Positions 34,676 to 43,934 of a DNA stretch of 64,000 nucleotides are shown piece after piece (position 1 is the first letter of the stretch; each line of letters begins with the position of its first letter). The stretch covers positions 3,507,555 to 3,571,554 of the forward strand of contig NZ_KZ454941.1 in the NCBI RefSeq assembly GCF_002797375.1, read 5' to 3'. The position numbers and the translations under genes were made by a program. This DNA comes from Bacillus sp. FJAT-42315. GTDB lineage: Bacteria > Bacillota > Bacilli > Bacillales > Domibacillaceae. Under the pieces are notes generated by a model that was not told the origin of the DNA, did no database searches, and was given only the letters and a program-made list of their open reading frames with translations.

Positions 34676-35875
34676 CTACCATGTAACGATCAATTGATTT
34701 AATGCCCTAAAACCAATTAGCCTTCTCCACTGCAGTTGTTCTGTCTCTAATTGAAGGTTTTCAAATCGTTGGATGAGCGGCTGGATTGCCATTTGTGCTT
34801 CTAATTTCGCTAACATCGCACCAATACAGAAGTGCGAGCCATTTCCGAATGCAAGGTGAGAATTAGGATTGCGAGTAATATCTAATGCATTAGGATTCGT
34901 GAATATTCTCGGATCACGATTAGCCGCTCCAATTAAAACGTACACTTGCTCACCTTTTTTAATGCATACATTATAGATGTCGATATCTTGTGCAGCCACC
35001 CGAGCGACCATTTGCGTCGGACTTTCATAACGCAGAAATTCTTCAACAGCGGATGCAATAAGCGATGGATTCTCCTTTAATCGCAGGAGCTGCTCACGAT
35101 TTTGTAGTAAAGCTAGAACGGAATTACTAATGAGATTGACGGTTGTCTCATGCCCGGCAATGACGAGTAAAATACAAGCAGAAAGTATCTCTTCATCTGA
35201 CAATTTATGATCCTGTTCTGCCTTTAGCAACTGACTAATTAAATCCTTCTCAGGCATCTCTCTTCTTGCTTGAATAAGATTATTAAAGTAATCGATCAAG
35301 CTCTTCATCGTCTCATTCCCATGAACTAGCGTCTTTCTTGAGCGAGTAAAGTCAATCGATTCAATTAAATGAATCGCCCAACCTCTAAATTGATGGCGCT
35401 CCCCTCTAGGTATTCCGATGATTTTGGCGATAATCAAACTAGCTAACGGAAACGCAAAATCCGCAATAATATCCATTCGCTTTTGATCCTGCACCTCATC
35501 TAGTAAGTCATGAGCTGTTTTTTCTATGTAAGGACATAAATCATTCAGTGCAGTCGGCGTGAAAAACTGGCTGATCAACAAGCGTAACCGCCGATGATCT
35601 TGATTATTTTTAAAAAGCATCATATCGCTTTGAACGTTTTTTAACTGTTCAAATTTTTTCGTTGTTTGAGGCAACGGAATTCGATTTTCAAAGCGACTGT
35701 CTTTCAATATCGTCATGGCTTCTTCATACCCAGTCACATACCACCCTGGTTGTTTAAGTGCCATTCCTTTCATTATGGGACTCTCTGATCGTAGCTCATC
35801 GTAAATGGGGTACGGATTTTCTATTGACTGAGGCAAAGCTAAAATTGCGGGTGAAACGAGTACATCATTTGCCAT
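34676..35875 (-). CDS. bioI: BioI cytochrome P450 (pimelate-forming)
   Basis: P450 of 399 residues. The haem-binding loop is HLAFGNGSHFCIGAMLAKLEA with the Cys ligand, the oxygen-binding I-helix is LLVIAGHETTVNLISNSVL, and the ExxR helix is EEFLRYES. Sequence blocks (PGWYVTGYEEAMTILKDSRF, DFAFPLASLIIAKIIGIP, FTRSRKTL) follow B. subtilis BioI, which cleaves acyl-ACP to pimeloyl-ACP. It is last in bioW-bioF-bioI, with GGAGGG before the ATG. Two routes to pimelate thus sit in one operon. Confidence 0.92.
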   Translation of the reverse strand: MANDVLVSPAILALPQSIENPYPIYDELRSESPIMKGMALKQPGWYVTGYEEAMTILKDSRFENRIPLPQTTKKFEQLKNVQSDMMLFKNNQDHRRLRLLISQFFTPTALNDLCPYIEKTAHDLLDEVQDQKRMDIIADFAFPLASLIIAKIIGIPRGERHQFRGWAIHLIESIDFTRSRKTLVHGNETMKSLIDYFNNLIQARREMPEKDLISQLLKAEQDHKLSDEEILSACILLVIAGHETTVNLISNSVLALLQNREQLLRLKENPSLIASAVEEFLRYESPTQMVARVAAQDIDIYNVCIKKGEQVYVLIGAANRDPRIFTNPNALDITRNPNSHLAFGNGSHFCIGAMLAKLEAQMAIQPLIQRFENLQLETEQLQWRRLIGFRALNQLIVTW

Positions 35876-35890
35876 ATTTGACCCTCCAAT

Positions 35891-37063
35891 TCATTGAATG
35901 ACACCTAACTCTTTTCCAATGAGATGAAATGTTTGTAACAAAGTTTGGATATCTTCATCTGTATGATCCGCAGTGACGGTTAGTCGAATGCGACTTTCTC
36001 CTGCCGGTACAGTGGGCGGGCGAATGGCAGGTGCATAAATGCCGCTTTCCGTTAACTTTTTCGCAAAAGTAAGAGCCACATCATTTTCTCCAATAATAAT
36101 TGGAATGATGGGTGTATCATCTCCCGTTACAATAAAACCCATTTCTTCTAAACTTGTTTTGATTTCTATTATTTTCGCAAACAATTGTTGTCGCTTTACT
36201 TGCCCTTGTTCGATCAACTCAAATGCAACGTAAGAAGCGGCACAAATAGCTGGAGGAATCGACGTTTGAAAAATAAAGGTACGTGCATGATTCAGCAAAA
36301 AATCGATTAACATCTTTGAGCCAGCAACAAACCCACCTTCTGTTCCCACAGCTTTACTTAACGTGCCGATCATGACATCTGGCTGCACATTAAAAAATTC
36401 ACTCGTCCCTCGCCCATTTTCACCTAACACACCCGTGCCGTGAGCATCATCGACAATTACAAAAGCCTCATATTGTTTCGCTAAAGACATGATTTGATCA
36501 AGCGGCGCAATCGTACCATCCATACTAAACACACCATCCGTCACGATAAAGCGTCTTTCATATACTTGAGTTTCTTGTAACCGCTGTTCCAGATGCGACA
36601 TATTGATATGGTCATAAACGACTGTGTTGGCTTTCGATAATCGGCAACCATCAATAATGCTGGCGTGATTGAATTGATCGCTAAGAATGACATCTCCTTT
36701 TTCAGGCAAGGAAGAAAGCACGCCGATATTCGCTAAATAGCCGTTTGAAAATAGAAGAGCTGCTTCTGTCTTCTTAAAGTTGGCAATCCGTTCTTCCAGC
36801 TTTTGATGCCACTCCGTGTGACCCGTCGTTAACCGGGAACCACTACTACCTACTCCAAACTCATGTAAAATCGTTTCTGCAGCATACACTAAACATCGCT
36901 CATTGGCTAACCCTAAATAATCATTAGACGAAAAAACTAGCTGGCTTTGTCCTTCCATTATCCTTTCTGACCGAGGAGCTGTACTCATCGTTCGCAGTTG
37001 ACGATACAAATTAGATGCCTTTGTTTCATCGAGACGACTACCTAACCATTCGTTTAGTGCCAT
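35891..37063 (-). CDS. bioF: 8-amino-7-oxononanoate synthase (BioF)
   Basis: PLP-dependent alpha-oxoamine synthase of 390 residues. The PLP lysine is in GTLSKAVGTEGGFVAG (about residue 238), the DDAHGTG loop binds the cofactor, and SNDYLGLANE and GSGGSRLTTGH-type blocks are present. It condenses pimeloyl-CoA/ACP with alanine. The gene lies between bioW and bioI, which separates it from the related 2-amino-3-ketobutyrate ligase. AAGGGGG precedes the ATG. Confidence 0.93.
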   Translation of the reverse strand: MALNEWLGSRLDETKASNLYRQLRTMSTAPRSERIMEGQSQLVFSSNDYLGLANERCLVYAAETILHEFGVGSSGSRLTTGHTEWHQKLEERIANFKKTEAALLFSNGYLANIGVLSSLPEKGDVILSDQFNHASIIDGCRLSKANTVVYDHINMSHLEQRLQETQVYERRFIVTDGVFSMDGTIAPLDQIMSLAKQYEAFVIVDDAHGTGVLGENGRGTSEFFNVQPDVMIGTLSKAVGTEGGFVAGSKMLIDFLLNHARTFIFQTSIPPAICAASYVAFELIEQGQVKRQQLFAKIIEIKTSLEEMGFIVTGDDTPIIPIIIGENDVALTFAKKLTESGIYAPAIRPPTVPAGESRIRLTVTADHTDEDIQTLLQTFHLIGKELGVIQ

Positions 37064-37079
37064 GACCGAATCCCCCTTA

Positions 37080-37847
37080 TTATTCTTCCTTCCATTGAAT
37101 AAGAACCGGTTGTTTTTCTAAGAAGTGTATGTAAGAACCTATATCATATGATCCATCAACGAAAAAAATACGACAGCCTTGCTCATCTCCATGCTCTTTT
37201 AAACGTGAGATACGCTGGTAGCCTAACGTTTTACTGGCCACATACCCCGTTATATATTCAGGATCATCAGACCAACATAATTCGGCGACAGTCGCTGGGT
37301 GTGCACTCACCTTTGTGGCTAGCACGAGCGCTTCCTTCACCCGCAAATGACTCGGCTCATGAAAATAATCCGCCCACTTTTCAAAATTAGCCTTCATCCA
37401 GTCCATGCGTGACACACGCACACCCTTTTGATGACGATCATCGATTCGTTCACCCGAATGAACATCGACCAATATAGCTCCTCTCATCTCTTGATCACTC
37501 ATCAGCTTTTCATACACTTTGTCGATCACTTCTCTTTTGATTCCAGATTGCTCTAACAGCTCACGTGCCAATACTTGTCCCACTTCCACTGATTCCACTT
37601 TATTCTTCCGGAGCAATAATGGTTCAATTCGTTTAATTGGCTCATCGATAGCATCAAATTGAATTTGCACAAAATCTGGATTCCCTCTCGAATGAGTTAA
37701 TGCCTTTTCTAGTAAATGATTGACCGATTGTCTCATATTTTCATAAGTTGAAAGCATCTCCCCACCTGAAATATGCTTGCCCCCTTGCTCATGAGCCCCT
37801 CCTTTAGCTGCTCTCATTCGAACACTATAAAACACTTCCTTCTGCAT
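37080..37847 (-). CDS. bioW: 6-carboxyhexanoate-CoA ligase (BioW, pimeloyl-CoA synthetase)
   Basis: Enzyme of 255 residues that activates pimelate to pimeloyl-CoA. It closely follows B. subtilis BioW: FYSVRMRAAKGG at the N-terminus, GGKHISGGEML, GVRVSRMDWMKANFEKWA and AELCWSDDPEYITGYVASK. ATG 37847 is preceded by GGGGGTGA; the open frame continues upstream to 38009 through the operator and is not coding. First gene of the operon. Confidence 0.94.
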   Translation of the reverse strand: MQKEVFYSVRMRAAKGGAHEQGGKHISGGEMLSTYENMRQSVNHLLEKALTHSRGNPDFVQIQFDAIDEPIKRIEPLLLRKNKVESVEVGQVLARELLEQSGIKREVIDKVYEKLMSDQEMRGAILVDVHSGERIDDRHQKGVRVSRMDWMKANFEKWADYFHEPSHLRVKEALVLATKVSAHPATVAELCWSDDPEYITGYVASKTLGYQRISRLKEHGDEQGCRIFFVDGSYDIGSYIHFLEKQPVLIQWKEE

Positions 37848-37883
37848 TCTTTCACCCCCGATAGTTAACCAAAATCGATATAT

Positions 37884-37914
37884 ATGTAAACTATGATAAT
37901 ATTTAAGTTTACAT
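37884..37914 (-). promoter_or_regulatory. BirA operator of the bio operon
   Basis: A 31-bp palindrome with arms ATGTAAACT and AGTTTACAT separated by 13 bp, 37 bp before the bioW start. Arm sequence and spacing match the Firmicutes biotin-repressor site, so biotin surplus should repress the operon. Confidence 0.87.
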
Positions 37915-37966
37915 TTTTCAATATTTATTGCCATTAAATAGAGAAATGATCCATATAGTGAACGAA

Positions 37967-38050
37967 ATTGGGCGGGAATGAAGGAAAATCGGGCGCAAAC
38001 CACCTTCAATTGGGCGAGAATTTAGTCGAATTAGGCATGTTTCTTTCATC
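37967..38050. repeat. Four-unit array with exact 21-bp period upstream of bioW
   Basis: The words ATTGGGCG, ATCGGGCG, ATTGGGCG and ATTAGGCA start at 37967, 37988, 38009 and 38030, so each unit is 21 bp. The unit interiors vary. The array lies between the bio operator and the terminator of the next gene. Confidence 0.75.
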
Positions 38051-38056
38051 CACACA

Positions 38057-38102
38057 AAAAAAGCTGTCTAGAAAGTCAGCTTTCACCAACTTTCTAGACA
38101 GC
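38057..38102 (-). terminator. Terminator after the small membrane gene, related to the 41-bp-repeat hairpins
   Basis: Stem GCTGTCTAGAAAGT / ACTTTCTAGACAGC (38063-38102), followed on the minus strand by T7. Its sequence is clearly related to the left-end hairpin of the element at 26921. Confidence 0.88.
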
Positions 38103-38104
38103 CC

Positions 38105-38395
38105 CTAAATCGCTTCTCTTCTGCGATCTCTCATAATAACCAATAACATGTATACACTAAATACTAATATAATTGAAGCGATGATCATCAATCCATACGA
38201 ATCGCGCATGTTTAACAACCAACGATTTATAAAATGAAATACGCTAATAGATAGCAAGAAACCTAAATACACACTTTTTCTCTTTGAATGCCCACTTCCA
38301 TCATCAGCAAACTTGATATAGCTAAACGATAGCCAAACAAAAAGTGGAAAATAAAAAGTCACTAAACAGACAAAAAATATACCATTATAGTTCAA
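38105..38395 (-). CDS. Small membrane protein of unknown function
   Basis: About 96 residues with three hydrophobic helices (FFVCLVTFYFPLFVWLSF, VYLGFLLSISVFHFI, LMIIASIILVFSVYMLLVIM) and a basic tail MRDRRREAI. The frame is open to 38557, but the upstream part overlaps the divergent yfmQ gene and lacks protein-like composition. A TTG at 38395 with AGCAGGT upstream is a plausible start. A strong terminator follows. I do not recognise the family. Confidence 0.6.
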   Translation of the reverse strand: MNYNGIFFVCLVTFYFPLFVWLSFSYIKFADDGSGHSKRKSVYLGFLLSISVFHFINRWLLNMRDSYGLMIIASIILVFSVYMLLVIMRDRRREAI

Positions 38396-38516
38396 TATTA
38401 CCTGCTCATTACCTATATAAAATATTATATAATAAAAAAGATTTTTGTATTTGTTATTCCAACAATGCCATTGATTTCTTTGGTAAAAACTATCATTACA
38501 TAAGGAGTGGTGTAAT

Positions 38517-38945
38517 ATGGAATGGATTGCTATTATTATAATATCAGGTATTATCAAATTATTAATGAGTCCTCCAAGTATACTTGTGGGATGGATTGTA
38601 AGTAAATTTGCACTTCATCCAAAACTGGATTCGAAAGATGTGACTATAACATTTAACGGAAAGCACTTAAAAGAAGAAGAAAACGCTAAATTTATTGACC
38701 ATTTCAATAAAGCTTGCTTTCTAAAAAAACATGATATGTTTCCGGGCAATGAAAAATCATTTCTACATCCAGAGACTAATGTTACCCCATTTGTCATCAA
38801 TTTTAAAAAAGGCAAACAAGATGTAAACTTCTTTATTTATAATTACGATCATCACGTTGATGTCGTCAAGCAGTACAAGGAGAAGATTGTTTCTTATAGT
38901 ATTAGCTCTGACCATCTTCAAAAATTCCCCATACCTACTATATAA
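38517..38945 (+). CDS. yfmQ: YfmQ-family protein
   Basis: Protein of 142 residues with one N-terminal membrane helix (residues 4-28) and a soluble domain. The blocks DVTITFNGKHLKEEE, FLHPETNVTPFVINFKKGKQDVNFFIYNYDHHVDVVKQYKEK follow B. subtilis YfmQ along the whole length. The role of this family is unknown. AAGGAGTGG precedes the ATG. A terminator hairpin follows. Confidence 0.85.
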   Translation: MEWIAIIIISGIIKLLMSPPSILVGWIVSKFALHPKLDSKDVTITFNGKHLKEEENAKFIDHFNKACFLKKHDMFPGNEKSFLHPETNVTPFVINFKKGKQDVNFFIYNYDHHVDVVKQYKEKIVSYSISSDHLQKFPIPTI

Positions 38946-38975
38946 ACATAGTAAGCTTGATTTATATAATTACAC

Positions 38976-39032
38976 AAAGCGAAAACTTTCCTGTGGCTTA
39001 ATAATTACCACGATAAAGTTTTCGCTTTTTTT
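38976..39032. terminator. Terminator between yfmQ and the convergent acetyltransferase gene
   Basis: Stem AAAGCGAAAACTTT / AAAGTTTTCGCTTT with an additional CTGTGG/CCACG inner stem, followed by T7 on the plus strand. Confidence 0.8.
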
Positions 39033-39037
39033 CACCT

Positions 39038-39490
39038 CTATAAATCTTGAGACAACCGAACCATATCCCGACACTGTATTCCATTCTCAAAAATTTCTTC
39101 TGAATAATGCCTAATGAAAAAGTCTTGATCTATACCAATGATTCGAAAGCCACATTTTTGATAAAGGGCTAGCTGTTCAATACTAGAATTACCAGTACCG
39201 ACCTCGATCGTTTTGTAACCTTGTGCTTTCGCTTGTTCAATCGCATCCTTCACCAACTGCTTCCCGATTCCTTTGCCATGTTCACTCTCCGCCACGGCAA
39301 TATTCACTAATTCCACTGTTTCCGGCCTTGTCGGAAGCAAAACGTACACGCCAACCTTTTTTTGACCGATTTCCGCCACAAAGCATTCCCCTCTGCTCAC
39401 ATATTCTTTCACTAGCTTTTCAGAAGGGTCGGCTAACAATAATAATTCAATCGGCAGTTCATCCTTTGGAGTTAATTTTCTAATCCGCAT
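39038..39490 (-). CDS. GNAT-family N-acetyltransferase
   Basis: Protein of 150 residues. The acetyl-CoA-binding motif A is VNIAVAESEHGKGIGKQLVKDAIEQA (R/Q-x2-G-x-G/A as HGKGIG), and LALYQKCGFRIIGID is the later conserved helix. It overlaps the end of the BCCT transporter gene by about 11 bp, so it is probably co-transcribed with it. Substrate unknown. Confidence 0.88.
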   Translation of the reverse strand: MRIRKLTPKDELPIELLLLADPSEKLVKEYVSRGECFVAEIGQKKVGVYVLLPTRPETVELVNIAVAESEHGKGIGKQLVKDAIEQAKAQGYKTIEVGTGNSSIEQLALYQKCGFRIIGIDQDFFIRHYSEEIFENGIQCRDMVRLSQDL

Positions 39491-41045
39491 CATATTCCTC
39501 CTGCCTATTCACTGAAACTACATCATATTTTTCATGCTCGATAATCATTTTTAACGTCGCATAAGCGAGAATTAGCATAAAAAATAAAATCGGGAAGCCC
39601 GCAATCGTCGCAATCTGTTTCGTCGCATCAATGCCACTAATCTTGCCGCCAGCTGACAATAAGTTAATGATCGCCATGGAAGACATCACGATCCCCCAAT
39701 AAATCTTGATTCTTCCTGGTGCTTCCGTCATTTCGTTATTGGAACTATTGATTGTTAAAGAGGAAACAGTAGAAGTCATCGAATCTGCCATCGTCACAAT
39801 CGAAATAAACACAGTGAAGATGAAGATTAGACTCATCACTGTCGTTAAAGGGTAATGCTCCAAAAAAGAAAAAACAGAAACCTCCATACCATTTTCTTGT
39901 ATCGACTCCCAAATACCGGCCCCATTTAACTGAAGGTTGATGGCCGCTCCCCCGAACACAGAAAACCAAATGACACCAGCCGTCCCTGGCATGACGACAT
40001 TCATCAACATAAACTGTTTAATTGTACGCCCTTTTGATATTCTCGCTAGAAACATGCCCATTAAAGGAGCATACGCTAACCAAATTGCCCAATAATAAAT
40101 TGGCCACCATCTCGGCCATTCAGAGCCATCAATCGGACTTAAATATAGAGATCGAACGAAAAAACCATCCAAATAATGACCAATCGACTGCGTTCCGAAC
40201 GATAAAATAAATGACATCGGTCCAAAAATAAACACAAAGATGACCATCGCAATAAATATTTTGGAATTTTTATCTGACAGCCAACGAATCCCTTTATGTA
40301 GACCAGTATAGCTTGAAATAATATACGTAGCCACAATCATACTAACAATAATAATCCACGTCATTTTCCCATTAGGAATCCCCGTAATAATCTGTAAACC
40401 GGTGGCAATTTGCATCGTGCCAACTCCAAGGACAGCTGCCACACCGCCTGCCATTGCAAATAAACAAATATTATCAATCACTGCCCCAACCGTACCATTC
40501 ATTCTTTTTCCAATTAGCGGATAAAGAATCGAGCTTACTTGATAAGGAAGCTTCGCATTGTACACAGCAAAAGCAATTCCCACACCCGCTAATCCATAAA
40601 TAGCGTACGGTGAATACGTCCAATGGATAAAGGTTTGAGTCATCGAAAACATCGCCGCCGCTTCACTTCCAGCCTTTAACCCAAGCTCTTCTGGCGGACT
40701 CATAAAATGGGTAATCGGTTCGGCAATCCCCCAAAATAAAATGCCCGTCGCAATACCCGCTGTCAACGTAATCGCAAACCAATTCCATGTAGATAATTCA
40801 GGCTTAGCTTCCGACCCACCAATCTTAATGTTTCCATACTTCGAAACCATCAAATATAAGCAAATCACTAAAAATAATACACTCGCTAGTTGAAACAACC
40901 ACCCAAAGCGTTCAAAAGCAAACTGTACAATCGTATTTTCCGCCTCATAAAAAGCTTCAGGGGCAATCACTCCGACAATGATAGCTAATACAAGAATGAT
41001 ACTCATCGGCACGAATACTGACCATCTAATGTTTGAAGACCTCAT
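39480..41045 (-). CDS. BCCT-family transporter (betaine/carnitine/choline type)
   Basis: Secondary transporter of 521 residues with 12 helices, driven by sodium or proton gradients. The family signature MGMFLARISKGRTIKQF follows helix 8. In helix 8 the aromatic box that binds trimethylammonium in BetP (W-W-x-x-W) reads YYWAIWLAYAPL, so only one of the tryptophans is clearly retained and a Tyr occupies the last position. Helix 4 reads HWTYSPYAIYG instead of HWGLHPWAIY. Substrate may therefore differ from glycine betaine. AAAGGAGG precedes the ATG. Confidence 0.9.
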   Translation of the reverse strand: MRSSNIRWSVFVPMSIILVLAIIVGVIAPEAFYEAENTIVQFAFERFGWLFQLASVLFLVICLYLMVSKYGNIKIGGSEAKPELSTWNWFAITLTAGIATGILFWGIAEPITHFMSPPEELGLKAGSEAAAMFSMTQTFIHWTYSPYAIYGLAGVGIAFAVYNAKLPYQVSSILYPLIGKRMNGTVGAVIDNICLFAMAGGVAAVLGVGTMQIATGLQIITGIPNGKMTWIIIVSMIVATYIISSYTGLHKGIRWLSDKNSKIFIAMVIFVFIFGPMSFILSFGTQSIGHYLDGFFVRSLYLSPIDGSEWPRWWPIYYWAIWLAYAPLMGMFLARISKGRTIKQFMLMNVVMPGTAGVIWFSVFGGAAINLQLNGAGIWESIQENGMEVSVFSFLEHYPLTTVMSLIFIFTVFISIVTMADSMTSTVSSLTINSSNNEMTEAPGRIKIYWGIVMSSMAIINLLSAGGKISGIDATKQIATIAGFPILFFMLILAYATLKMIIEHEKYDVVSVNRQEEYDAD

Positions 41046-41171
41046 TCTTTTCCTCCTTTATTTTCAAATTACAGCTATACTATTACTAAGCTTAGTGTTA
41101 CATAAAAACTGGTTCGAACAAAGCATAAATAGGCAGGTTTCCTATACAAATAACGGTTATGATTTCATTAA

Positions 41172-41486
41172 GGAATTCTTGGTGTATGTGTGCCTAATAA
41201 AAACGAATCCTCTAATCAAATGATGAACTATTGGATTGCTACGGCACATATTGGAGAAACACCTGAAGGGTTACAAACTCTTGAGATCCCTGCCTCTAAA
41301 TGGGGCATCTTTGAAGTTCATGGCCCAATGCCGGATGCTATGCAAAAAACATGGCAAATGATCACCTCGGAATGGTTTCCGTCCCATCAGTATGAATACG
41401 CTGGCACCCCTGAACTAGAAGTATATACAGACGAGGATCCATCCAGCCCTGATCTTTACTCTGAAATCTGGATACCGCTAAAATAA
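41172..41486 (+). pseudogene. Remnant of an AraC-type regulator: effector-binding (GyrI-like) domain only
   Basis: The frame encodes about 100 residues matching the C-terminal effector-binding domain of YdeE-like AraC regulators: MNYWIATAHI, IPASKWGIFEVHGPMPDAMQKTWQMITSEWFPS, ELEVYTDEDP and SEIWIPLK. Homology continues upstream of the GTG at 41190 (ILGVCVPNKNES) to a stop at 41169, and no ribosome binding site is present. The N-terminal helix-turn-helix part is missing. Most likely a 5'-truncated remnant; a functional stand-alone domain is less likely. Confidence 0.7.
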
Positions 41487-41496
41487 CAAACAAAAA

Positions 41497-41535
41497 AACA
41501 CGCAAATGTAGCTTTTACACATTTGCGTGTTTTTA
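41497..41535. terminator. Terminator between the AraC remnant and zagA
   Basis: Stem AACACGCAAATGT / ACATTTGCGTGTT with A and T tracts on both sides; bidirectional. Confidence 0.88.
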
Positions 41536-41549
41536 AATAATATCTAGCG

Positions 41550-42725
41550 CTACTGCACAATCGGCAACGGGTCCTCTAACCGTTCCCAATCATTTTTTAT
41601 TTCACTATCGGTTAATAAACAAGCGTCAAGCATCGATTCAACCTCAGCGACATCCATTTCATGACCGATGATCACTAACTGCTGTTTGCGATCGCCAGTA
41701 ACTGGGTCCCACATTTGCCGTAACTCTGGCTCTTCTTTAAATAACTGCTCTCTTTCTTCCTCTGATAAATCAGCCACCCATTGACCCGCATATTCAAGCA
41801 TAATCGACGGGCCGGCTTGTGAAAGCAAAATCGTCTCACTCGGCCGAGTTGCAAGCCAAATAAACCCTTTCGAACGGATCACTTCCACAGGTAAGTCATG
41901 CCAAAATTGCTCAAAGCGTCCGGGATGAAACGGAATATTTCGCTCATAGACGAAAGATGAAATGCCAAATTCCTCTGTTTCTGGCGTATGCTCGCCATTT
42001 AACTCCTTGAGCCATCCTGCACTTTGACTAGCACGGTCAAAATCAAATAAATTCGTTTGAAACAACTGATCAATTGGCACTTTTCCAAAGGATGATTCAA
42101 GAATATTTGCTGTTGGATTTAACTTTTTCACAAAACCATATAAAGTGATTTTCGTCTCTTCATCAATAAGGTCAATTTTATTCAACACGATCACATCGGC
42201 AAATTCGATTTGATCAATTAATAAATCGACAATTTCTCTCGCATCTTCTTCGCCTGCTGCCTGCTTGCGATCAATCAGCGATTCTCCAGAAGAATAATCA
42301 TGCCAAAAACGAAAGGCATCGACGACCGTGACCATTGTATCTAATTGACAAGAGTTCGTTAAATCGATTCCCAGCTCTTCATCTTGATACGTAAAGGTTT
42401 GCGCAACTGGCAATGGTTCACTAATGCCCGTCGACTCAATTACAATTCCATCCAAGCCGCCTTGCTTCGCCAATTTATCGACTTCAATTAATAAATCCTC
42501 CCGCAATGTGCAGCAAATACAGCCATTTTGCAGTTCAATAAACTTCTCCTCTGTTCGTCTGAAACCGTTTTGATTGACAAGATCGGCGTCAATATTAATT
42601 TCACTCATATCATTGACGATGACGGCTAACTTTTTTCCTTCACGATTGGCTAACAATTGATTTAAGACTGTTGTTTTCCCCGCACCAAGAAAGCCACTTA
42701 AAACGGTTACCGGTATTTTCCCCAT
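41550..42725 (-). CDS. zagA: ZagA/YciC-type zinc metallochaperone GTPase (CobW family)
   Basis: GTPase of 391 residues. Walker A is [10 protein letters not shown], the metal-binding motif is [13 protein letters not shown] (C-x-C-C), and the GTP-specificity motif is LNKID. It matches B. subtilis YciC/ZagA closely, including [25 protein letters not shown] and [17 protein letters not shown]. It is thought to deliver zinc to enzymes when zinc is scarce. ATG 42725 has GAGGGGGAG upstream; an earlier ATG at 42794 lies in the preceding gene. A Zur-like box sits 23 bp before the start. Confidence 0.93.
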   Translation of the reverse strand: MGKIPVTVLSGFLGAGKTTVLNQLLANREGKKLAVIVNDMSEINIDADLVNQNGFRRTEEKFIELQNGCICCTLREDLLIEVDKLAKQGGLDGIVIESTGISEPLPVAQTFTYQDEELGIDLTNSCQLDTMVTVVDAFRFWHDYSSGESLIDRKQAAGEEDAREIVDLLIDQIEFADVIVLNKIDLIDEETKITLYGFVKKLNPTANILESSFGKVPIDQLFQTNLFDFDRASQSAGWLKELNGEHTPETEEFGISSFVYERNIPFHPGRFEQFWHDLPVEVIRSKGFIWLATRPSETILLSQAGPSIMLEYAGQWVADLSEEEREQLFKEEPELRQMWDPVTGDRKQQLVIIGHEMDVAEVESMLDACLLTDSEIKNDWERLEDPLPIVQ

Positions 42726-42747
42726 CTTTCTCCCCCTCTTTAATTGA

Positions 42748-42768
42748 AAATCATTATTATTACGTTTT
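42748..42768 (-). promoter_or_regulatory. Zur box upstream of zagA
   Basis: The 21-bp stretch beginning AAATCATTATTATTACG matches the Bacillus Zur palindrome (AAATCGTAAT, one base, ATTACGATTT) at 17 of 20 positions. It lies 23 bp before zagA and touches the end of the flavoprotein gene. Confidence 0.65.
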
Positions 42769-43930
42769 ATAGATGATGAATCATTCGTCTGCATGCACTT
42801 CTAGCTCCAGAAATGTTGCGAGCACTTGGTCCAAGCTCAAGTTCTGCCAATGCACCTACCGCATAAAGACCTTCCTTCCATTGCAAGCTTGCCGTCAAAA
42901 CTGGATACCCACAGGCGGCAGTTGGCAGCTGTTCCTCCCTAATCAAAGTTTGTAACCAGTCCATAGTTGATAGGTTCGACGAAAAACCTGTCGCTAAAAT
43001 GATTTGTGCAGCACGAATTCGTTTTCCATGTTTTGTTTTTAGTTGGATCATAGTGTGTTTCAGTTTCTCACATGATGATACTTCATCATAAAGCACTTGA
43101 ATAAGTCCTTGCCGCATATATTTCGTTAATTTTCTATATAGCATAGGTGGCAAGGAGCCTCGACGACGAGCGGTCGTAATCATTTCTCGCCTTTTCGCAT
43201 AATCATTAACGGATAAAAATCCACTCATATATTTCGGTCCAAGCCATCCTGGATCACTGTCAAATTCATGAACACGGAGAGCATGACGGCTAATCATGAT
43301 GACTTTGCGACCGGCTCGAATAAGTCGGCACGCAAAATGAGCCGCGCTAATTCCCCCACCGATAATCACAATTGGAGCATCGCCCGGTAACAAGTCTAGC
43401 CCTTCTTTTTGAAATAGATGAGCCACCTGCTTTGGAGCTTCTTTTCGCCACGCTGCTGCCCACTCTGGCCAAGCAAATTGTTCGGTACAGCCTGTCGCGA
43501 GCACCACGTTTTTAGCTTTTAGCTGATGCTCCTTCGTCTCTATTTGCCATAATGAGCTCTCTTTTTTTATGTCTGTCACTTCTCCTTTGATCCAAGTGGC
43601 AGAAGATAAAGCAGATTGAATGGCCACTTCTGAGTGCTCATTAAATAATTCAAGCTGCGGCTTTTTATAATAGCCTACTAACTGATTGATTTTGTGCTGT
43701 TTGCGAGCAAATGTATGTAAGCTCGCTGGTTCATAATCAAGATGATGAACCTGAGGTGAACGCAAATAATCCATCCCTGTTCGCATCGTATACATTTTCC
43801 AATTCATTAATGGGGCTTCATGACGATCTAAAATCCCCAGTCGTTCAGGTGTTACTTTTCCTGATCGGACAAGGTGAATTGCCAATGTACACCCCTGTAT
43901 TCCCCCGCCGATAATCAGCCAATCCATCAT
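42767..43930 (-). CDS. FAD/NAD(P)-binding oxidoreductase in a Zur-boxed operon
   Basis: Flavoprotein of 387 residues. The FAD-binding motif is [17 protein letters not shown] at the N-terminus, a second nucleotide-binding motif is [18 protein letters not shown] near residue 190, and [11 protein letters not shown] is the late ATG motif. The overall plan resembles SidA/IucD N-hydroxylases and related monooxygenase-like proteins, but the specific substrate is not recognisable. The gene starts 4 bp after rpmG and ends just before zagA, so it belongs to the zinc-starvation unit. Confidence 0.82.
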   Translation of the reverse strand: MMDWLIIGGGIQGCTLAIHLVRSGKVTPERLGILDRHEAPLMNWKMYTMRTGMDYLRSPQVHHLDYEPASLHTFARKQHKINQLVGYYKKPQLELFNEHSEVAIQSALSSATWIKGEVTDIKKESSLWQIETKEHQLKAKNVVLATGCTEQFAWPEWAAAWRKEAPKQVAHLFQKEGLDLLPGDAPIVIIGGGISAAHFACRLIRAGRKVIMISRHALRVHEFDSDPGWLGPKYMSGFLSVNDYAKRREMITTARRRGSLPPMLYRKLTKYMRQGLIQVLYDEVSSCEKLKHTMIQLKTKHGKRIRAAQIILATGFSSNLSTMDWLQTLIREEQLPTAACGYPVLTASLQWKEGLYAVGALAELELGPSARNISGARSACRRMIHHL

Positions 43931-43934
43931 CGTT

